Positions 8,336 to 17,060 of a stretch of 32,946 nucleotides of DNA are shown piece after piece; position 1 is the first letter of the stretch; each line of letters begins with the position of its first letter. This DNA comes from an uncultured Steroidobacter sp. GTDB taxonomy: Bacteria > Pseudomonadota > Gammaproteobacteria > Steroidobacterales > Steroidobacteraceae. The stretch spans positions 1 through 32,946 of the forward strand of contig CAMLEO010000045.1 in assembly GCA_946478975.1 (NCBI GenBank), in the 5' to 3' direction. A program made the position numbers and the translations under genes. The notes under the pieces are model-generated. The model worked only from the letters and a program-made list of their open reading frames with translations. It did not search any database and was not told the DNA's origin.

Positions 8336-9567
8336 TACGCCCGAGCGCCGCCAGCCTTACGCTGCAGGCGGACCACGCGGCGCGCGTCGGCGTGCTCGTT
8401 CATCACGACCACCTTGGCGCGCTTGAAGAAGTTGAAGTCCGTCGCGCTCGCCCAGGTGTACGCACCCATCATGCGACCGACCACCAGGTCGCCGACTTCC
8501 AGCTCCGGCAACATGATGCTTTCGTCGATCACGTCGATGGAGTCGCAGGTCGGACCCGCGAGCACGCTCTCGTGCAGCTCGCCGCCCTCGCGCAGCACCG
8601 ACAGCGGGTACTTGGCGTGGTCGAACATCTGACCGCTGTACGAACCGTACACGCCGTCGTCGAGGTAGTACCACCAGCGACCGTCGCGCTTGGCCTTGCC
8701 CATCACCGACGACACCGCAATCGCGGCCGGCGCCGCGATGAAGCGGCCGGGCTCGGCGATCACACGGACGTGCGGCGGCAGCTTGGCCAGCGCGGCACGG
8801 ATCGGACGGCAGAATTCTTCGATCGGCGTGACGCTGTCGTTGTAAGCGACCGGATAGCCGCCGCCGATGTCCAGCACGTCCAGCGACGGCAGGCCCGCGA
8901 GCACCGCCTCGGCCATGATGTTGGTGCAGGCGTGGACGGCTTCGACGTACTTGGCCGGATCGGTCGCTTGCGAACCGACGTGGAACGACAAGCCACGCAC
9001 GCGCACGCCCATGCGGCGGGCCATTTCGATCAAGCCGAGCACGGCGCCGGGCTCGCAGCCGAATTTCTTCGACAGGTCGACGACCGCGTTGGGGCTGCGG
9101 AACGACACACGCAGCAGCACTTCCACACGCTTGCGATAGCGCACGAACTTGCGCAGCTCGTCCGGGTTGTCGGCGACGAAGGTGGTGACGCCGTAACGAA
9201 GCGCGTCGCGAATGTCGCTGTCGCGCTTGATGGGATGCGTATGAATGCAGCGGCTCGGGGCGATGCCCTGCTGCTTCACCAGCTCGACTTCGCCGGTGGT
9301 GGCGAGGTCGAAATAAGCACCTTCGTCGCGCAGGCACGAAACCACTGCAGCGTGCGGCAGCGGCTTGAGCGCGTAGTGCAGGTCCACACCGGGCAGCGCC
9401 GCCTTCAGCGAGCGGTACTGACGACGGACCTGTTCACAATCGACCACCAATAACGGCGAACCGAACCGGGCGACGAGCGCGCGGATCTCGGCTTCAGTGA
9501 GCGTGGTGGAGTCGAAAGAATGCGCCGGAGAAACGGCGAGGGAATGCTTGGCCGCGCGGGGCAACAC
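8335..9567 (-). CDS. Fold-type III PLP-dependent decarboxylase, ornithine decarboxylase-like
   Basis: A group IV (alanine-racemase-fold) decarboxylase. The PLP lysine is in HYALKPLPH, about residue 68. Other motifs are SFHVGSQ, the glycine loop DIGGGYPVAYND, the phosphate-binding EPGRFI and the second-subunit active-site GPTCDSIDVI. That last motif carries CDSID rather than the CESGD usual in diaminopimelate decarboxylase, which favours ornithine or a related diamine precursor. I place the start at the GTG at 9567 because AGAGGTG lies 8 bases upstream; a GTG at 9597 directly after a stop codon would add 10 residues and has no comparable ribosome site. It heads an overlapping operon and would supply putrescine or cadaverine. 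Confidence 0.88.
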   Translation of the reverse strand: MLPRAAKHSLAVSPAHSFDSTTLTEAEIRALVARFGSPLLVVDCEQVRRQYRSLKAALPGVDLHYALKPLPHAAVVSCLRDEGAYFDLATTGEVELVKQQGIAPSRCIHTHPIKRDSDIRDALRYGVTTFVADNPDELRKFVRYRKRVEVLLRVSFRSPNAVVDLSKKFGCEPGAVLGLIEMARRMGVRVRGLSFHVGSQATDPAKYVEAVHACTNIMAEAVLAGLPSLDVLDIGGGYPVAYNDSVTPIEEFCRPIRAALAKLPPHVRVIAEPGRFIAAPAAIAVSSVMGKAKRDGRWWYYLDDGVYGSYSGQMFDHAKYPLSVLREGGELHESVLAGPTCDSIDVIDESIMLPELEVGDLVVGRMMGAYTWASATDFNFFKRAKVVVMNEHADARRVVRLQRKAGGARA

Positions 9568-9629
9568 CTGTTGGGCACCTCTCAAAGCTGCGAACACTTA
9601 ACCAACCAACAAGAGCTCAACGAGTTCGA

Positions 9630-9683
9630 TTAACGCCTCAAGCTCTCACAAGTTCTGGTCGAGCGGCACTGCAGCTTACGCAT
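9630..9683 (-). CDS. Possible 17-residue Arg-rich leader peptide
   Basis: Reading MRKLQCRSTRTCESLRR then TAA, this small frame sits in the decarboxylase leader, with AAGAGAG ending 4-5 bases before its ATG. Five of 17 residues are Arg and two are Cys. Short Arg- or ornithine-linked leader ORFs are known before some polyamine genes (speFL in E. coli), but no sequence similarity is claimed. It could be chance. Confidence 0.3.
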   Translation of the reverse strand: MRKLQCRSTRTCESLRR

Positions 9684-9710
9684 GGTGCTCTCTTACACAG
9701 GTCGGCGCGA

Positions 9711-9738
9711 AATGTAGCAAAAATGTCCGGCGATGCAA
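9711..9738 (-). promoter_or_regulatory. Candidate promoter for the decarboxylase operon
   Basis: Minus-strand TTGCAT (9738-9733) and TACATT (9716-9711) are separated by 16 bases, each a four-of-six match to the consensus. Transcription would begin near 9704 and give a leader of about 135 nucleotides that includes the small frame at 9683-9630. Confidence 0.35.
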
Positions 9739-9920
9739 GAAGCGCGTCACAGAATTCGGCGCTGTCACCAAAAAAATTTGCGTCACGTCGCTCTTCGACA
9801 CGAGCCCATTCGGCCGGCAGCCGGAATCGGATCGCCGTCGGCATTTCGAATCGCCTCAGTGTTGTAGAGTCGGCAAAATTCCAAACCCAACTTCCAAACG
9901 ATGGAGCTCGCAGTTAGTTC

Positions 9921-11417
9921 GTGAACGCCGTAGCCGACACGCGCAGGGAACTGGAAGCGCTGCTGAAGAGCCGCGTGCCGCTGATCGTCATCGAAACGCG
10001 CGACGAGGCTCGCGCGCTGGCGCTGTTCGCCTCGATGGCGGTCAAGCTCGCCTCCTCCGCGCACACGCCGGTGTTTCAGTGGACTGTCACGGAAGGTTTG
10101 CGTCGTCTCGACGTCAATCTGGGCGGCGCGCAGCAACACAATGCCGAGCCGGACGCCGTGCTCAAGTCGATGCGCGCGACGCCGACCGCCGGCATCTACG
10201 TGCTGCTCGACTTTCATCCGTTCCTCAACGATCCGGTGAACGTGCGGCTGCTGAAGGACATCTGCCAGGACTACGACCGCCTGCCGCGCACCGTGGTGCT
10301 CATCAGTCACGAGATTCAGCTGCCGCGCGAGCTCGATCATCTCAGCGCCCGCTTCTCGCTCGCCTTTCCCACGCGCGAAGAGCGTAGGGAAATCGTCGAG
10401 CGCGTCGCCTCCGACTGGGCTCGCGCCCACGGCCAGCGCGTCAAAACGGATCGCAAATCGCTCGAACTGCTGCTGGAGAATCTGCGCGGCCTGTCGACCG
10501 GCGACACTGAACGGATCGCGCGCAAGGTGATCTTCGACGACGGCGCGCTGCTGCCGACCGACATCCCGGCGGTGATGCAGGCGAAATATGAATTGTTGAA
10601 CCGGGGCGGCGTGCTGGCGTTCGAGTACGACACCGCGCAGTTCGCGGACCTCGGCGGCATGGCGCGACTGAAAGAATGGCTGCGCCGTCGCAAGCCCGCC
10701 TTCGACGGCAGCGCGCCCCAGCTGGACGCGCCGAAGGGCGTGCTGCTGCTCGGCGTACAAGGCTGCGGCAAGAGCGTGGCGGCGAAAGCTGCTGCCGGCA
10801 TCTTCGGCGTGCCGCTGCTGCGGCTCGACTTTGCGGCCATTCACAACAAGTACATCGGCGAGTCGGAGCGCAATCTGCGCGAATCGCTCTCCACGGCGGA
10901 GATGATGGAGCCGTGCGTGCTGTGGATCGATGAGATCGAAAAAGGCGTCTCCACCGGCGAGGGCGACAACGGCACCTCGCGCCGCCTGCTCGGCACGTTC
11001 CTGACGTGGCTCGCCGAGAAGAAATCTCGCGTGTTCGTCGTAGCCACCGCCAATGACATCTCCTCGCTGCCGCCGGAACTGGTGCGCAAGGGGCGCATGG
11101 ATGAGATCTTCTTCGTCGACCTGCCGAGCGCCAGCGTGCGCGAGGATGTCCTGCGCATCCACGCCAAGAAGCGCAACCTGGCGCTGGCCGACGCCCACGT
11201 GAAGCAACTGGCCACGGGTTGCGAAGGATTCTCGGGCGCGGAAATCGAACAGGCGGTGGTATCAGCCGTATACGCGGCTCACGCGACCAATGAGCCGGTC
11301 GGCGCTCAGCACATCCTCAACGAGATCCGCGCCACGCGGCCGCTGTCGGTGACGATGGCGGAGAAAATTCTCGAGCTGCGCGCCTGGGCGAGCGATCGGA
11401 CTGTACCCGCCGACTGA
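9921..11417 (+). CDS. Ycf46-like AAA+ ATPase
   Basis: The 498-residue protein has an N-terminal region (about 1-225) resembling a degenerate ATPase domain, with VPLIVIETRDEARAL and GIYVLLDFHPFL, followed by a classical AAA+ module. Walker A GVQGCGKS is at 278-285, Walker B VLWIDEIE at about 333-340, sensor-1 ATAND near 375 and an arginine-finger-type segment VRKGRMDE near 388-395. This architecture matches Ycf46 of plastids and cyanobacteria and its proteobacterial relatives, whose role is poorly known. The start is GTG at 9921; an in-frame TAG at 9915 excludes a longer form. The ribosome site is weak. MurJ follows 19 bp downstream. Confidence 0.88.
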   Translation: MNAVADTRRELEALLKSRVPLIVIETRDEARALALFASMAVKLASSAHTPVFQWTVTEGLRRLDVNLGGAQQHNAEPDAVLKSMRATPTAGIYVLLDFHPFLNDPVNVRLLKDICQDYDRLPRTVVLISHEIQLPRELDHLSARFSLAFPTREERREIVERVASDWARAHGQRVKTDRKSLELLLENLRGLSTGDTERIARKVIFDDGALLPTDIPAVMQAKYELLNRGGVLAFEYDTAQFADLGGMARLKEWLRRRKPAFDGSAPQLDAPKGVLLLGVQGCGKSVAAKAAAGIFGVPLLRLDFAAIHNKYIGESERNLRESLSTAEMMEPCVLWIDEIEKGVSTGEGDNGTSRRLLGTFLTWLAEKKSRVFVVATANDISSLPPELVRKGRMDEIFFVDLPSASVREDVLRIHAKKRNLALADAHVKQLATGCEGFSGAEIEQAVVSAVYAAHATNEPVGAQHILNEIRATRPLSVTMAEKILELRAWASDRTVPAD

Positions 11418-11436
11418 GACATCTCACACTGCGCGC

Positions 11437-13083
11437 ATGACAGACAAAGCCGGCGCACCTGGCGCATCCGCACCCACGCGTTCCAATCGCTTTGCAGCCG
11501 CGCTGATCACCGCAGGCATCTTTCTCAGCCGGATCGTCGGCCTGGTCCGCGAGCGCCTGGTCGCCATGTATTTCGGCGCCGGGCTGCACGCGGACGTGTT
11601 CAGCGCCGCCCTGCGCATGCCCAATGTTTTGCAAAACATGCTGGGCGAGGGAACGCTCAGCGCCTCGTTCATTCCGGTCTACTCGGAGTTGCTGGAGCAA
11701 GGGCGGACGCGCGAAGCCGGCCGCGTGGCCGGTGCCATGTTCGCGCTGCTGCTGGCCGTCGCCGGCGGCATCTCACTGCTCGGCGTGTTGCTCGCGCCCT
11801 GGCTGGTGACGTTTTTCACGCCCGGGTTCACGGGCCAGCGGCGCGAGCTGATGATCGTGCTGGTGCGCATCCTGTTTCCCATGACCGGCGTGCTCGTGCT
11901 CTCCGCCTGGGCGCTCGGCATTCTCAACAGTCATCGCAAGTTCTTCGTGCCCTACTTCGCGCCGGTGCTGTGGAACGCGGCGATCATCGGCGCGCTGATT
12001 GCGTTTCACCAACGCACGGAGCTGGACGGATTGCTGTTCGCGGCAGCCTGGGGAGCGCTGCTCGGCGGCTTGCTGCAGTTCGGCTTTCAGCTGCCGTGGG
12101 TGCTGCGGCTGGAAAGAAACATCAGCTTCAACAGCGGCCGCACTGAACCGGCGTTTCGGGAAGCGGTGCGCACGGCCGGTCCCGCGATCCTGGGGCGAGG
12201 CGTCGTGCAGGTCAGCGCGTACGTCGACATGGTGCTCGCCAGCCTGCTCGCAATCGGCGCGGTCGCGAGAATGCGATATGCGCAGACGTTGTACGTGCTG
12301 CCGTTGAGTTTGTTCGCAATGAGCGTGGCGGCCGCCGAGCTGCCGGAGCTGTCGCGGAATCGTGAAAGCGCGATGGGCGTGCTGCGTGAACGTGCCATCG
12401 CGGCTGTGAGCCGCGCTTCGTTCTTCGTGGTGCCGAGCCTGGTGGCGTTCGTGCTGCTCGGAAATGTTTTCGTGGCGGGCATCTATCGAGCAGGCGAATT
12501 CGCCGCGTCCGACGTGAAGGTCGTCTGGCTCACGCTGATCGCGTACAGCGTCGGACTGCTGGCGTCGACCAGCGCTCGCATATATCAATCGGCATTCTTC
12601 GCCCTGCGCGACACGCGGACGCCCGCTCGCATCGCTGGGCTGCGCGTCCTCACCTCCGCGCTCGCGGGAACTGCGCTGATGTTGCAGTTCGAGCCCGTGA
12701 CCATCGGGACCATGACGATCGGCGCCGGCTTGTTCGGCAATGTCACAGTCAATGCAATCCCGCTCGGGCCGGTGGGGCTCGCGCTCGGTGCATCGCTGGG
12801 CGCGTGGTTGGAATGGGGGTTGTTACGCAGCTCGCTGGTCCGCCGCATCGGAACTGTCCGCGCCCGCGACGGCCATCTGGTACGCACATTCGGAGCTGCT
12901 TTGCTGGCCGCCGCGGCTGGATATGGCGTCAGCCTGGTCGCGAAATCTGTGCATCCCCTGCCCGCTGCTCTACTGGTCGCGGCAGCCTTTGGCATTGTCT
13001 ATTTCACGACCGCGCATCTGCTGGGTCTTCAAGACGCCCGCGCAGTCACGGGCGCGCTCTCGAGCCGCTTACGCCGGGCGTAA
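11437..13083 (+). CDS. murJ: Lipid II flippase MurJ (MviN family)
   Basis: The 548-residue polytopic protein of the MOP exporter superfamily moves lipid II across the inner membrane for peptidoglycan synthesis. The N-terminal ITAGIFLSRIVGLVRERLVAMYFG and the family segment SAALRMPNVLQNMLGEGTLSASFIPVYS are clear MurJ hallmarks, and about 14 hydrophobic segments follow. It directly follows the AAA+ gene with no strong ribosome site. It is not beside ribF, ileS or rpsT, the usual gammaproteobacterial neighbours of murJ, so it may be a second or relocated copy; the window cannot tell. Confidence 0.92.
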   Translation: MTDKAGAPGASAPTRSNRFAAALITAGIFLSRIVGLVRERLVAMYFGAGLHADVFSAALRMPNVLQNMLGEGTLSASFIPVYSELLEQGRTREAGRVAGAMFALLLAVAGGISLLGVLLAPWLVTFFTPGFTGQRRELMIVLVRILFPMTGVLVLSAWALGILNSHRKFFVPYFAPVLWNAAIIGALIAFHQRTELDGLLFAAAWGALLGGLLQFGFQLPWVLRLERNISFNSGRTEPAFREAVRTAGPAILGRGVVQVSAYVDMVLASLLAIGAVARMRYAQTLYVLPLSLFAMSVAAAELPELSRNRESAMGVLRERAIAAVSRASFFVVPSLVAFVLLGNVFVAGIYRAGEFAASDVKVVWLTLIAYSVGLLASTSARIYQSAFFALRDTRTPARIAGLRVLTSALAGTALMLQFEPVTIGTMTIGAGLFGNVTVNAIPLGPVGLALGASLGAWLEWGLLRSSLVRRIGTVRARDGHLVRTFGAALLAAAAGYGVSLVAKSVHPLPAALLVAAAFGIVYFTTAHLLGLQDARAVTGALSSRLRRA

Positions 13084-13086
13084 GCG
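13066..13086 (+). terminator. Perfect 9-bp hairpin at the murJ stop codon
   Basis: CGCTTACGC (13066-13074), loop CGG, then GCGTAAGCG (13078-13086); the murJ TAA is inside the right arm. AAAAA follows on the plus strand, so there is no U-tract for murJ, and on the minus strand the T-run precedes the stem. It lies between convergent genes and may block or protect 3' ends rather than act as a classical intrinsic terminator. Confidence 0.4.
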
Positions 13087-13093
13087 AAAAAGC

Positions 13094-14140
13094 TCAGCCG
13101 GGAGGGTTGCCTTCTTCGCCGAAGTCGGCGACCCAGGCGGCGATGTCTTGATCGTAGGTGACAATGTTTTCAGCGCTGGCGGCGCGACGCAGGCGGTCGC
13201 GCACGGCGTCCCACTTCTCGCCCTCGGGCACTTCCTCGACCAGGATGATCTTCGCGCTGGCCTTATCCAGCGTGCGCAGGTGCGCGTACAACTGGCGCGC
13301 ATAAACATCCGGCCGGATGCCGGCATTGATCCATGTCATGTAAGGATTGGCGGTTCCGGGCGGCCGCTGCGCGAGCACGGCGACCTTCTCGTGATTGGCG
13401 GTGAACTCATTCATCACCTGCTCCAATCGCCGGCTCGGCACCACATTCACCGGCGTGGCCGGCGAATAGTGCCGTGATGTAGAGCCCGGCACGCGGGGCG
13501 CCGTGGGATTTGCTCCCATGACGATCGTCGGCACCACCGCCTTCAACTGCGACAAGCTGATGCTGCCCGGACGCAGCACGCGCGGCCCGTCGCCGAGACA
13601 GCTCACAATCGTCGATTCGAGGCCGACTTTGCAGTCGCCGCCATCGAGCACGAATTTCAATTCATCGCCAAACTCATCGCGCACGTGCTCGGCGCGCGTC
13701 GGGCTCACGTGACCATATTTGTTCGCCGACGGCGCAGCGATGCCGCCGCCGAATGCGTTGAGCAACTGCTGAGCGACCGGATGATTCGGCACACGAATCG
13801 CGACCGTGTCCTGGCCGCCAGTGATCACATCGTTCACTGCCGGCGCGCGCTTGGCGACCAGCGTCAGAGGTCCCGGCCAGAATGCATCGGCGAGCTTCTT
13901 CGCCTCCGGCGTCATCTCGCGCACCCAGCGCTGCAGATAGCGCGGGTGATCGATGTGCACGATGACCGGGTGCGTCGAGGGCCGACCTTTGACGCGGAAA
14001 ATCTTACGCACCGCATCCGGATTGTTGGCGTTCGCGCCCAGCCCGTAGACCGTCTCGGTAGGAAACGCCACCAATTCGCCGGCGCGGAGTGCTTCCACAG
14101 CCTCCTGAATTTCCTGTTGTAAAACTCGTCCTATAGCCAT
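13094..14140 (-). CDS. Threonylcarbamoyl-AMP synthase, Sua5 long form
   Basis: Makes L-threonylcarbamoyladenylate from threonine, bicarbonate and ATP, for the t6A37 modification of ANN-decoding tRNAs. The 348-residue protein has the YrdC domain at about 10-200 (ELVAFPTETVYGLGANA, KGRPSTHPVIVHI, AAPSANKYGHVSPT, STIVSCLGDGPRVLRPG). A linker with PGSTSRHYSP and a C-terminal Sua5 domain to about 345 follow. It is the long Sua5 type rather than the roughly 190-residue TsaC of E. coli. It ends 10 bp from the convergent murJ. The ATG at 14140 lies 23 bp after the HtrA-like gene stop at 14164. Confidence 0.93.
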   Translation of the reverse strand: MAIGRVLQQEIQEAVEALRAGELVAFPTETVYGLGANANNPDAVRKIFRVKGRPSTHPVIVHIDHPRYLQRWVREMTPEAKKLADAFWPGPLTLVAKRAPAVNDVITGGQDTVAIRVPNHPVAQQLLNAFGGGIAAPSANKYGHVSPTRAEHVRDEFGDELKFVLDGGDCKVGLESTIVSCLGDGPRVLRPGSISLSQLKAVVPTIVMGANPTAPRVPGSTSRHYSPATPVNVVPSRRLEQVMNEFTANHEKVAVLAQRPPGTANPYMTWINAGIRPDVYARQLYAHLRTLDKASAKIILVEEVPEGEKWDAVRDRLRRAASAENIVTYDQDIAAWVADFGEEGNPPG

Positions 14141-14163
14141 GGGAACAATGATACCAAGAGCCG

Positions 14164-17022
14164 TTATTCAAGAGCCGTGCGAGTCCAGCCCTGCGCGGTC
14201 CGGCGCAGCTCATACGTCGGCCAGAAGCGTTTGTCGAGCTTCAGTGTCATGACTTCCACCGAGCCGTTCCAGGTCACAGTGCGCAGTCTGAGCGAGCTGC
14301 GATCTTCACGCCCCGAGACGGCGCGAATGAACGCGTCCAGATCCGGCACCGGTGTGCCGTCCACTTCGACGATGCGCCGTCCGGCCCACAATTGATAGCG
14401 CGTGGCCGGCGAACCGTAGGAGAAGTAAGCGACGAACACGCCTTCGGGTTCGATTCCCCGCTGCGCGGCCAGCGCGCGATGTGGTTTTTGCAAAACGGCG
14501 CCGGCCCACACCACGATGCGGTCGAGATCGCGCCCGCCGAGCTCCACGGTCGGTACTTCGATCACTTGCGTCGCCTTGTCGCGCCACACAGTCACCCGTA
14601 CCGACGGTTTCTGCACGCTTCGCTCCACTTCACGGAAGCGATTCACGATCTGACCGTCGACATCGAGAATGAGATCGCCCGAGCGCAACAATCCATCCGC
14701 AGGCGAGCCGCCGACGGTGCGCACCACGCTCAGCACCTGGCGGCGATCCGGGCTGTGTTGCTCCAGGCGACGGATCCAGTCATCCGGCAGATCCTGCTTG
14801 CGTGCGACTGCCAGCGGCAGCGGCTGCAACTCGGCTTCCAGGGAATGCAACGGCCGGCCTTCGCGCAGCAACGGCAACATCTCCTGGATCAGCTCGGCAG
14901 AAACACCGCGATTTTCCTGCTGGATCTCGCGGCCCGCCTCGTACGCGAAGCTCGCCCACGTCGCAACTACTGCGCCGCTCTTGTCGACCAGCACGCCGTC
15001 GTAATCGCTCGGGCCGTTCACCAGCGCGGTTGTTTCCAAATTCGATTCGCGAAACTGCAGCGTGCGCGACAGCGGGAACGACACCGGGTCGACCGACGCC
15101 ACCGTCGCCGAGCGCGATTGCACTTTGCCGTCGACGCGCATGCCGACCGCCCACACTTCCTGGCCCGGCTGCAGATCGACGCTCTTGAGCACCGCCGCCT
15201 TCGCCGGCGTCGCGCCGATCAGCTTCGGGTCATAAGAAATCGCGGCGAGATTGTGCAGCGGATGAATATATTCCACGCGCCCCGGCACTTCGATCGAGCC
15301 GGCGAACGTCAGGCGCACATCGCCCAGCGGCGCCGGCACGGTGTTGCGATCGACGATCACCAGGCCGCGCTCGGCATCGACGATCAGGCCGGTGCCGTAA
15401 TAGCTGCGCTCGGTGATGCCCGACACGGAATACGGCATGTCGAAATTCACCAGCACCAGCGACGGCGCCAGCTTGTTGATCAGCGGATCGGAGGTCTTGG
15501 CGAAGCTGGTGGTCGCAGGCTCCGGCGATTTCGAACCGCCGTCCTGGCCCCACGGCGTGCACGGCCACGTGCCCAGCTTGTCGTCACGTTTGCAAATGCG
15601 AGCCGGGAACCAGCGGCGATCCATGCGGACGCTGCGCCATTGCGCGGTCTTGGGATCGTCGATGGTGAAATAACGCAGCGTGATGCGCTCGCCGTCTTCG
15701 AGCTTGGACAACACCTTCTCGAAGTCGCCCAGGTGCCCGATCTGCTCGCCGCCCGCTTCGCTGATCACCGCGCCGCGCGGCATGCCGGCTGCGCCGAGCA
15801 CATAACCGGGGTTCGCAACGTACACGCCCTTGATCGGCACATTGATGTGACGCGCCTGTTGCCACGACAAGTTGTGGACCACGGCGTCGCCGAACTCCAG
15901 GAACTCATCCGGCATCACCGAATACATATCCTGGATCGGCAGCTCGCGCTCGAACACCTGGCCGCCGCGTTCGACCGTCAGCTTCACCGACTTGCCGACG
16001 CCGTCGTCGAGCGTGCTCGCGAGCAGCGAGAAATCGGCGGTGACCTGGCCGTTGATCTTCACCAGCACGTCGCCGGGTTCGAGCACGCCTTCGGCCGGCG
16101 AACCGCGCTGAACTTCCGACACCACCAGCATGCCGGTGTTGTTCGGGAATTTCTTGCGCACGTCGGACTCGGACGCTTCGCGCAGGCCGAGGCGGCGCAC
16201 TTCATCGAACGGCGTGTAAAGAAACACGGTTTGCAGCGTGCCGCGCGTCACCGGCTTGCCGTCTTGAACCGCTTTCAACGCGCGCGTCACGCGGTCGAGC
16301 GGCAGATAGAAACTCGACGCTGCGGCCGAGCTGCCGCCGGCGTTGAGCGCCAGCACTCGCCCGTCGATGTCGATCACCGGCGAGCCCGAAGAGCCGCCGG
16401 AGGTGCTCGACGCCGCCTGGTAATAGAACGTGTTGAAGTCGTTGTATTTGCCGAGGCCGTAGTTGGGCGCTTCGCGATCGAGGCGCGCCAGCGTGCCGGC
16501 AAGAATCGACAACTGCTCACCGGCATCGTTGCCGATGACGCGTATCTCACGACCGACCGTGGCGCCTTGCGGATATAACTTCAGCTCGGTCGGCTTGATG
16601 AAACGCAGCTTGGAAGGATCGTAGCGATAGAAGCCGAAGTCGTGCACCGGGTCGCGATAGACCGGATACAACGTGACTTCCTCGCGATTGAGGAACACCG
16701 CGGTGGCCGTGACCGGGCCCGGCGTCACCACGTGACGATTGGTGAGAATCAGCCCGCGCTGTGCGTCGACGACGAAGCCGGTGGCCTGACTCGACATATT
16801 CCATTCGGTGTCGAAGGCGCGCGCCAGGTCGACTTGAATGGTGACGACGCCGCTGGCGACGCGCTCCAGCGTGCGGGCCCAGCGGGAATCTTCGACATCG
16901 GGGACCGGTACCGCAGTTTGCGGTACCGCGCCCGGCCCAGGCGGCGGCGGAGCCGGCACCTGCGAGTGCGAAGGTAGAGAGGCGAGCAGCAGCAGTCCGG
17001 CAACGGCAAGAGTTCTATGCAT
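14164..17022 (-). CDS. Exported tandem HtrA-like protease with four PDZ regions (Nma111/Deg7-like)
   Basis: From the ATG at 17022 the protein has 952 residues and begins with a signal peptide (LAVAGLLLLASL core, likely cut near SHS-Q20). The first protease domain, about 45-250, has the full triad: H97 in TNRHVV, D128 in PVHDFG and S212 in GGSSGSP. PDZ-like regions lie near 275-360 and 380-460. A second protease-like domain, about 510-720, has lost the triad: N560 replaces His, N591 replaces Asp and D673 stands at the Ser position. Two more PDZ-like regions lie near 735-815 and 840-930. This double HtrA layout, with segments such as ATGFVVDAQRGLILTNRHVV and YPVYRDPVHDFG, resembles fungal Nma111 and plant Deg7. 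A periplasmic quality-control role is inferred. The longer TTG start at 17043 would place polar residues before the signal peptide. Confidence 0.9.
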   Translation of the reverse strand: MHRTLAVAGLLLLASLPSHSQVPAPPPPGPGAVPQTAVPVPDVEDSRWARTLERVASGVVTIQVDLARAFDTEWNMSSQATGFVVDAQRGLILTNRHVVTPGPVTATAVFLNREEVTLYPVYRDPVHDFGFYRYDPSKLRFIKPTELKLYPQGATVGREIRVIGNDAGEQLSILAGTLARLDREAPNYGLGKYNDFNTFYYQAASSTSGGSSGSPVIDIDGRVLALNAGGSSAAASSFYLPLDRVTRALKAVQDGKPVTRGTLQTVFLYTPFDEVRRLGLREASESDVRKKFPNNTGMLVVSEVQRGSPAEGVLEPGDVLVKINGQVTADFSLLASTLDDGVGKSVKLTVERGGQVFERELPIQDMYSVMPDEFLEFGDAVVHNLSWQQARHINVPIKGVYVANPGYVLGAAGMPRGAVISEAGGEQIGHLGDFEKVLSKLEDGERITLRYFTIDDPKTAQWRSVRMDRRWFPARICKRDDKLGTWPCTPWGQDGGSKSPEPATTSFAKTSDPLINKLAPSLVLVNFDMPYSVSGITERSYYGTGLIVDAERGLVIVDRNTVPAPLGDVRLTFAGSIEVPGRVEYIHPLHNLAAISYDPKLIGATPAKAAVLKSVDLQPGQEVWAVGMRVDGKVQSRSATVASVDPVSFPLSRTLQFRESNLETTALVNGPSDYDGVLVDKSGAVVATWASFAYEAGREIQQENRGVSAELIQEMLPLLREGRPLHSLEAELQPLPLAVARKQDLPDDWIRRLEQHSPDRRQVLSVVRTVGGSPADGLLRSGDLILDVDGQIVNRFREVERSVQKPSVRVTVWRDKATQVIEVPTVELGGRDLDRIVVWAGAVLQKPHRALAAQRGIEPEGVFVAYFSYGSPATRYQLWAGRRIVEVDGTPVPDLDAFIRAVSGREDRSSLRLRTVTWNGSVEVMTLKLDKRFWPTYELRRTAQGWTRTALE

Positions 17023-17060
17023 GAGTGAACCGCGTTCGAGCAAGCTTTAAGGAGCCGCGG

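Larger units (their letters stand above)
9598..9920. other. Divergent intergenic region between decarboxylase operon and AAA+ gene
   Basis: A 323-bp gap holding the candidate decarboxylase promoter and leader ORF on the minus strand. Three GTCAC pentamers start at 9746, 9764 and 9782, exactly 18 bp apart. No convincing promoter for the plus-strand gene at 9921 and no known RNA family were recognised. Confidence 0.6.

Noticed and set aside
14392..16578. 728-codon plus-strand frame opposite the HtrA-like gene
   Set aside because: His/Arg-rich shadow of a high-GC gene; no motifs, and the opposite strand encodes a complete multi-domain protein.
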